From: CAIWHR01 sp963846855
Lineage (GTDB): Bacteria > Pseudomonadota > Gammaproteobacteria > Burkholderiales > Casimicrobiaceae
Assembly (NCBI GenBank): GCA_963846855.1
Contig: CAWJXK010000004.1
Location: 372,001 to 436,000 of the forward strand
Direction: 5' to 3'
DNA length: 64,000 nt
The notes beneath the pieces were generated by a model. That model made no database searches and was not told the DNA's origin. It saw only the letters and a program-made list of their open reading frames with translations. Made by a program: the position numbers and the translations under genes. Positions 60,430-64,000 of this stretch are shown piece after piece. Position 1 is the first letter of the stretch. Every line of letters starts with the position of its first letter.

Positions 60430-61635
60430 TTACTTGGTCGGCACCGCGACGGGATCGGCGGCGACGGGTGCGCGCCCGGACATCGGGGCATTCGCGGCGC
60501 CCGATAATGCATCCCTCACCGCCTCGAGATAGCGATAGCCGTAGCGTGCGTCGGGCTCGAGGTAGGTGCCTTCGGCCCATTCGTTCCATGCGTTGAGGAA
60601 GATCATGTGCTCGGGCGCGGGCCGCTGCGCGGTGACTTCGACCAGCTGCCTCAACCAGTATGCGAATCGCTCGGGCGACGCGCCCTTGAAGATCCGCGCG
60701 CGCTTCTGGTACCGCGCGGTGTTGTCCCAGTCGACGAACGCGCCAGGGAACGCCGGAATTCCGCCCTCCCGCTCAACCTTCAGCATCTGCTTCCAGACCA
60801 TGTCGTAGTCGTAGAACGTGAGGCCGGAGAGAAAACGGTAGCGCAGCGCGCGCATCAGATCCTGCAGCTTCTCGGGAAGCCTTCGCAGCGGCGCCACCAT
60901 CTTGCTCGTCTCCAACACGGCGCCTTCGAAATCCGGCGAATAGATCGCTTCAAAAGGCTGGAACTGGACTGTCGCGTCGAAGTGCCGCAGCACTTCGGGC
61001 ACCGGGAATTCGTACTGCTTCATCGACACGAGGTAGAGGCCGGGAAGCCCGCGCTGGTGCGCGCGCTCACGCCAGAGGTCGAACATCCGGTCGATCTCGT
61101 GAATGCGGTGGGCGCGATAGACGAGGAACACGGGCTTGCCGTCAACCTTGATGGCGCGATCGTCGCTCCACGCGCGGAACAGATAGTCGAAGTGGCGCTC
61201 CCAGAGCGCCGGATCGGGCCGGTGCGTCTGCTCCTGCAGGATGTGGTGATCACGCCCGTCCCATCGACGCGACCAAGTCTCGTTCGCCCAGGCGAGGCAG
61301 AACGGGAAGTCGAGCTCCTTCGATTCGAGCACGATGTTGGTCGGCGTCTCGAGCAGCTGCTTGCCGTCGAACCAGTAGTGGTAATGGCAGAAGCCCGCGA
61401 CACCGTACTTCCGCGCGATGCCGATCTGCCATTCGATCGTCCGCTTGTCGGACTGGTCGTAGTAGTTGTCGCCGAGCGGGACGCGCGGCTGGTAATGCCC
61501 GCGAAAGTGGGGTGTCGCCCGGCGCACGTTCACCCAGTCAGTGAAGCCATTGCCCCACCATTCGTCGTTCTCGGGAATGGGATGAAGCTGTGGGAAATAG
61601 AACGCGATCAGCTTGACGAGTTTTTCTTGATTCAT
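60430..61635 (-). CDS. WbsX-like glycoside hydrolase family 99-type protein
   Basis: 401 residues. Starts with the WbsX signature AFYFPQLHPIPENDEWWGNG then FTDWVNVRRATP, followed by FCHYHYWFDGKQLL, WANETWSRRWDG and LNAWNEWAEGTYLEPD. This family occurs in O-antigen/exopolysaccharide loci and is related to GH99 endo-mannosidases; its true activity is unclear. No signal peptide. Upstream neighbours on the same strand are a methyltransferase and an acyltransferase. Confidence 0.9.
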   Translation of the reverse strand: MNQEKLVKLIAFYFPQLHPIPENDEWWGNGFTDWVNVRRATPHFRGHYQPRVPLGDNYYDQSDKRTIEWQIGIARKYGVAGFCHYHYWFDGKQLLETPTNIVLESKELDFPFCLAWANETWSRRWDGRDHHILQEQTHRPDPALWERHFDYLFRAWSDDRAIKVDGKPVFLVYRAHRIHEIDRMFDLWRERAHQRGLPGLYLVSMKQYEFPVPEVLRHFDATVQFQPFEAIYSPDFEGAVLETSKMVAPLRRLPEKLQDLMRALRYRFLSGLTFYDYDMVWKQMLKVEREGGIPAFPGAFVDWDNTARYQKRARIFKGASPERFAYWLRQLVEVTAQRPAPEHMIFLNAWNEWAEGTYLEPDARYGYRYLEAVRDALSGAANAPMSGRAPVAADPVAVPTK

Positions 61636-61687
61636 CGACGGCCTTGCGGGAACGGGCGCGCATTCGAGACGCTCGCCAGGGAGACTG

Positions 61688-62554
61688 CTATGCGGGCCGC
61701 ACGATCCGAATCAGTCGCCGCAGGATCCGCTGCAGCTTGTGGATGGCGCGGCGCCACAGCGGAACGGGCGGCACCGGCGCAAAGGCGCCGTGCACGGGCA
61801 GCGGCACGTGCATGTCCTCGAAGCGCTTCGACACCTTCGCGCCCTTGTCGGCGAAATACGCGGCGAATTCCGGAGTACGCGCCATCTCGACCAGCTCCAT
61901 GACCGCGGGCGGCGCGTCGCGACCGACGACGAGCACGCCAAGTCCCCAGCAATGCGTGAACTCGAGATGCGGGTAATGCGACTTCACGCCGTCGAAGAAC
62001 TTGCGGACGCCGAAGCGCAGCGCCGCCTCGCCGGTGTTCGAGACCGTGACGTTGGTGTCGTGGAACAGCACCACCGCGCGGTCGGAGAGCTTGGGGAACC
62101 AGGTGTGGAAGTCGTTGCTGACAGCCTCGAACGTGTGCGTGCCGTCGATGTGCAGGAGGTCGACCGACTGGTCGTCGAACAGCGCCACCGCCTCGTTGAA
62201 ATCCTTGCGCACAAGCGTGGCGATGCCGGGGTAGGTCGCGGCCATGTATCCGGAAATTTCCTGGAACAGGTCCTCGTCGAACTTCCCCATGTGGATGTCG
62301 CCCTGCCACAGGTCGATGCCATAGCACTTCGCGTCGATGCCGCAGGCCTCGACCGCCTGGCAGAACGCGGCGAACGACGAGCCGCTGTACGTGCCGAGCT
62401 CGACGATGATCCGCGGGCGCAGCCGGCCGATCAGCTCGTAGGCGAACGGGATGTGCCCGATCCACCAGGGCGATTTCAGCATCCGCGGCGAGAGTTGCCC
62501 GGCCCATGTGAACCGCTCGGCGCTGGTCACCACGGCTGTTTCCGCAAGAGTCAT
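61688..62554 (-). CDS. Class I SAM-dependent methyltransferase (Methyltransf_24-like)
   Basis: 288 residues. SAM-binding VELGTYSGSSFAAFCQAVEA, LLHIDGTHTFEAVSNDFHTW and VLFHDTNV match methyltransferases in glycan biosynthesis clusters. The C-terminus is basic (RAIHKLQRILRRLIRIVRPA), perhaps membrane-associating. Separated from WbsX by 52 bases and from the acyltransferase by 36, consistent with an operon. Confidence 0.85.
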   Translation of the reverse strand: MTLAETAVVTSAERFTWAGQLSPRMLKSPWWIGHIPFAYELIGRLRPRIIVELGTYSGSSFAAFCQAVEACGIDAKCYGIDLWQGDIHMGKFDEDLFQEISGYMAATYPGIATLVRKDFNEAVALFDDQSVDLLHIDGTHTFEAVSNDFHTWFPKLSDRAVVLFHDTNVTVSNTGEAALRFGVRKFFDGVKSHYPHLEFTHCWGLGVLVVGRDAPPAVMELVEMARTPEFAAYFADKGAKVSKRFEDMHVPLPVHGAFAPVPPVPLWRRAIHKLQRILRRLIRIVRPA

Positions 62555-62590
62555 GCGACGGGTTCCGGCAAAACTGTGATTATCGCCGCT

Positions 62591-63719
62591 TCACCGCCCT
62601 GGCTCAAGCGACGACTGGGACGGACGAATGGGCTTTCCGGCCGCGTTGATCCGCGCGGCGATCCTGCGCCCGGTGGCGATACCGGGCAATTCCACGCACC
62701 GGTAGGTGATTTCGGCGGACCCCAACAAGGCGAACAGCGTGCCGACCACGCAGACGGGGTAGAGCCATCCTCCATCGGGGACTCCCCAAGTTAGCCAGAA
62801 TCTGATAGCCGCGCCGAAGCACCGCCAGCACCACGGGATGCAGCAGGTAGATGCTGAAGCTGCGGTCGGCGAGCCATTGTGCAAGACCGGCGCGCATGAG
62901 CCTGCCGGGATACAGCGCCTGCCACAGGCACAGCACCGCGAAAGGCAGCGTCCAAGCGGCGAAATAGAGACCGCTCGCGCGCGAGTGGAGTTCCAGCGGA
63001 TCGACAATGGCGAGCGCCAGCAGCAGCACGAACGTCGCGGCGAAGGCCCGGTTTGCCCACGGACGGCGCGGGCTCCGGTCGAGGGCGATGAAAACGCGGT
63101 AGGCAAAGAGCCCCGCCGCAAAGGCCGGAAGGTTGCCGACCAGCGAGTAATACGCAAAATTGTCGGGCAGCGCCGGGGCCCCGGCGGTGAACCGCCACAA
63201 CATGACGCTCGATGCCGTTGCCGCCACGAACAAGAGTGCGAACGCGATCCGGCCGCGCAACAGGAACAGGAGTCCCGGCAGCAGCAGGTAGAAGATCATT
63301 TCCACCCCCACCGACCAGCCGGCGAACACCACGCCCTGCTCCAGCCCCGGAAAGAGATTGAACGTGAACGTCACATTGGCGAGGAGCGCCTCCCAGCCGG
63401 GAAAACCCACGCGCCACACTACGTAGCCCAGCATCACGTAATAGAGCGGCGCGATCCGGAAGAACCGCTTCACCAGATAGGCGGGATAGCGCGCCGGCGC
63501 GTAGCGGCTCGAGTGATAGAGCGAAAATGCGCTGATGACGAAGAAGAGCTGGACGCTGAGGTAGAAATGGCCGGCGAGGGCCGCGAACCACGAGTCGCGC
63601 GGCACGCCCTGCATCGCCTCCAGGTGGAACAGCACGACCGCCATCGCAGCGACGGCACGCAGCCCGTGCAGGCCGTCGAGCTTTCGTTCTGACTGGATCA
63701 GCGGTATGGCGGTCGACAC
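62591..63719 (-). CDS. Acyltransferase family 3 membrane protein (apparent +1 frameshift at ~62785)
   Basis: Integral-membrane acyltransferase (OafA type) that O-acylates surface sugars. GTG at 63719 with GAGGAG before it. KLDGLHGLRAVAAMAVVLFH (catalytic His), about ten hydrophobic spans, and FSIYLLHPVVLAVLRRG near the C-terminus. In the given frame the end is nonsense; dropping one G from the run at 62785-62788 restores VPDGGWLYPVCVVGTLFALL and an ending to the TGA at 62591, 375 residues. Confidence 0.87.
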
Positions 63720-63829
63720 TCGGCACTCCTCACGCGGGTGCTCGGTCGTCGCTGCGCGCACGCACCGCCCTGTTGTCGGCGAACGATGGCCCACCCGCGG
63801 CGAAGACCGGCGCGCGCGGCGCGCGAGCG

Positions 63830-64000
63830 TCACGCCTTCGCGCTGTCGCCCGGGCCATCGGCCGGCGCGGACCTGTCCGAGCGCGTCGACCTCGTCACGA
63901 AACGCGATGACGAGCTCCGCCGCGCGGCGCGCGCGCCACGGGTGCGTCATCACGTTGAGCGCGCCGAGGTCGTGCACGAACGCTTCGTAGATCGCGCGCA
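63830..64000 (-). CDS. C-terminal end of an unidentified gene, partial
   Basis: The minus strand at the edge reads RAIYEAFVHDLGALNVMTHP then WRARRAAELVIAFRDEVDALGQ, natural-looking sequence without a recognised family. The frame then continues without a stop into the acyltransferase leader. One extra base would let it end at the TGA at 63832-63830. Likely the last ~55 residues of a gene that continues beyond the window. Confidence 0.35.

Overview
The window is GC-rich DNA from a proteobacterium, most likely a betaproteobacterium. The main evidence is gene order: phoH-ybeY-corC-lnt-glyQ-glyS-gmhB-plsC-ygjP, divergent cyaY/lptM-lysA, gloB/methyltransferase-rnhA and thiS-thiG-trmB are arrangements I associate with Betaproteobacteria. 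I cannot place it below class level.

Layout. 1-10.9 kb: the end of a secreted metalloprotease, then a housekeeping run (PhoH ATPase, YbeY rRNase, CorC, Lnt, glycyl-tRNA synthetase alpha and beta, heptose phosphatase, PlsC, YgjP). 10.9-17.1 kb: cyaY, lptM, lysA, a histone H1-like protein, the lytic transglycosylase mltD, a truncated gloB, a methyltransferase and rnhA, followed by a small element with inverted-repeat ends. 17.1-19.7 kb: four small uncharacterised minus-strand genes. 19.7-34.7 kb: a fatty-acid degradation region with two thiolases, two HCDH/ECH fusions, FadL, a thioesterase, FadD, FadE and a PsrA-like TetR regulator with a matching operator. 34.9-53.1 kb: a storage-lipid region with two acyl-CoA ligases, a PHA-system protein, an FAO-like GMC oxidoreductase with a Tat-exported partner, two phasin-like proteins, a patatin, a wax ester synthase/DGAT, an acyl-CoA-binding protein, a fatty acyl-CoA reductase and a lipase. 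53.1-57.9 kb: a MerR/B12-type regulator, one tRNA with a CAT anticodon, a DUF2950/DUF3300 pair, and an ECF sigma factor with a zinc-finger protein. 57.9-60.4 kb: thiS, thiG, an unknown gene and trmB. 60.4-64 kb: a surface-glycan type cluster (WbsX-like, methyltransferase, acyltransferase 3).

How the genes fit together. Imported fatty acids (FadL, FadD) can be degraded (FadE, FadB/J, thiolases) or diverted into neutral lipid: FAR reduces acyl-CoA to alcohol, WS/DGAT joins alcohol and acyl-CoA, ACBP buffers acyl-CoA, phasins coat granules, and patatin, lipase and GMC oxidase could mobilise them. A previously unlabelled motif, TCTA-N11-TAGAWT, lies 64-69 bp before three genes of this region and may mark a shared promoter or operator.

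Sequence quality. Six conserved genes (ybeY, glyS, the rnhA-linked methyltransferase, a DUF6352 gene, a thiolase and the acyltransferase) each read through perfectly if one extra base is removed. All six are +1 events, which looks more like a systematic assembly error than biology. Products are therefore described for the repaired reading frames, and the affected spots are listed.
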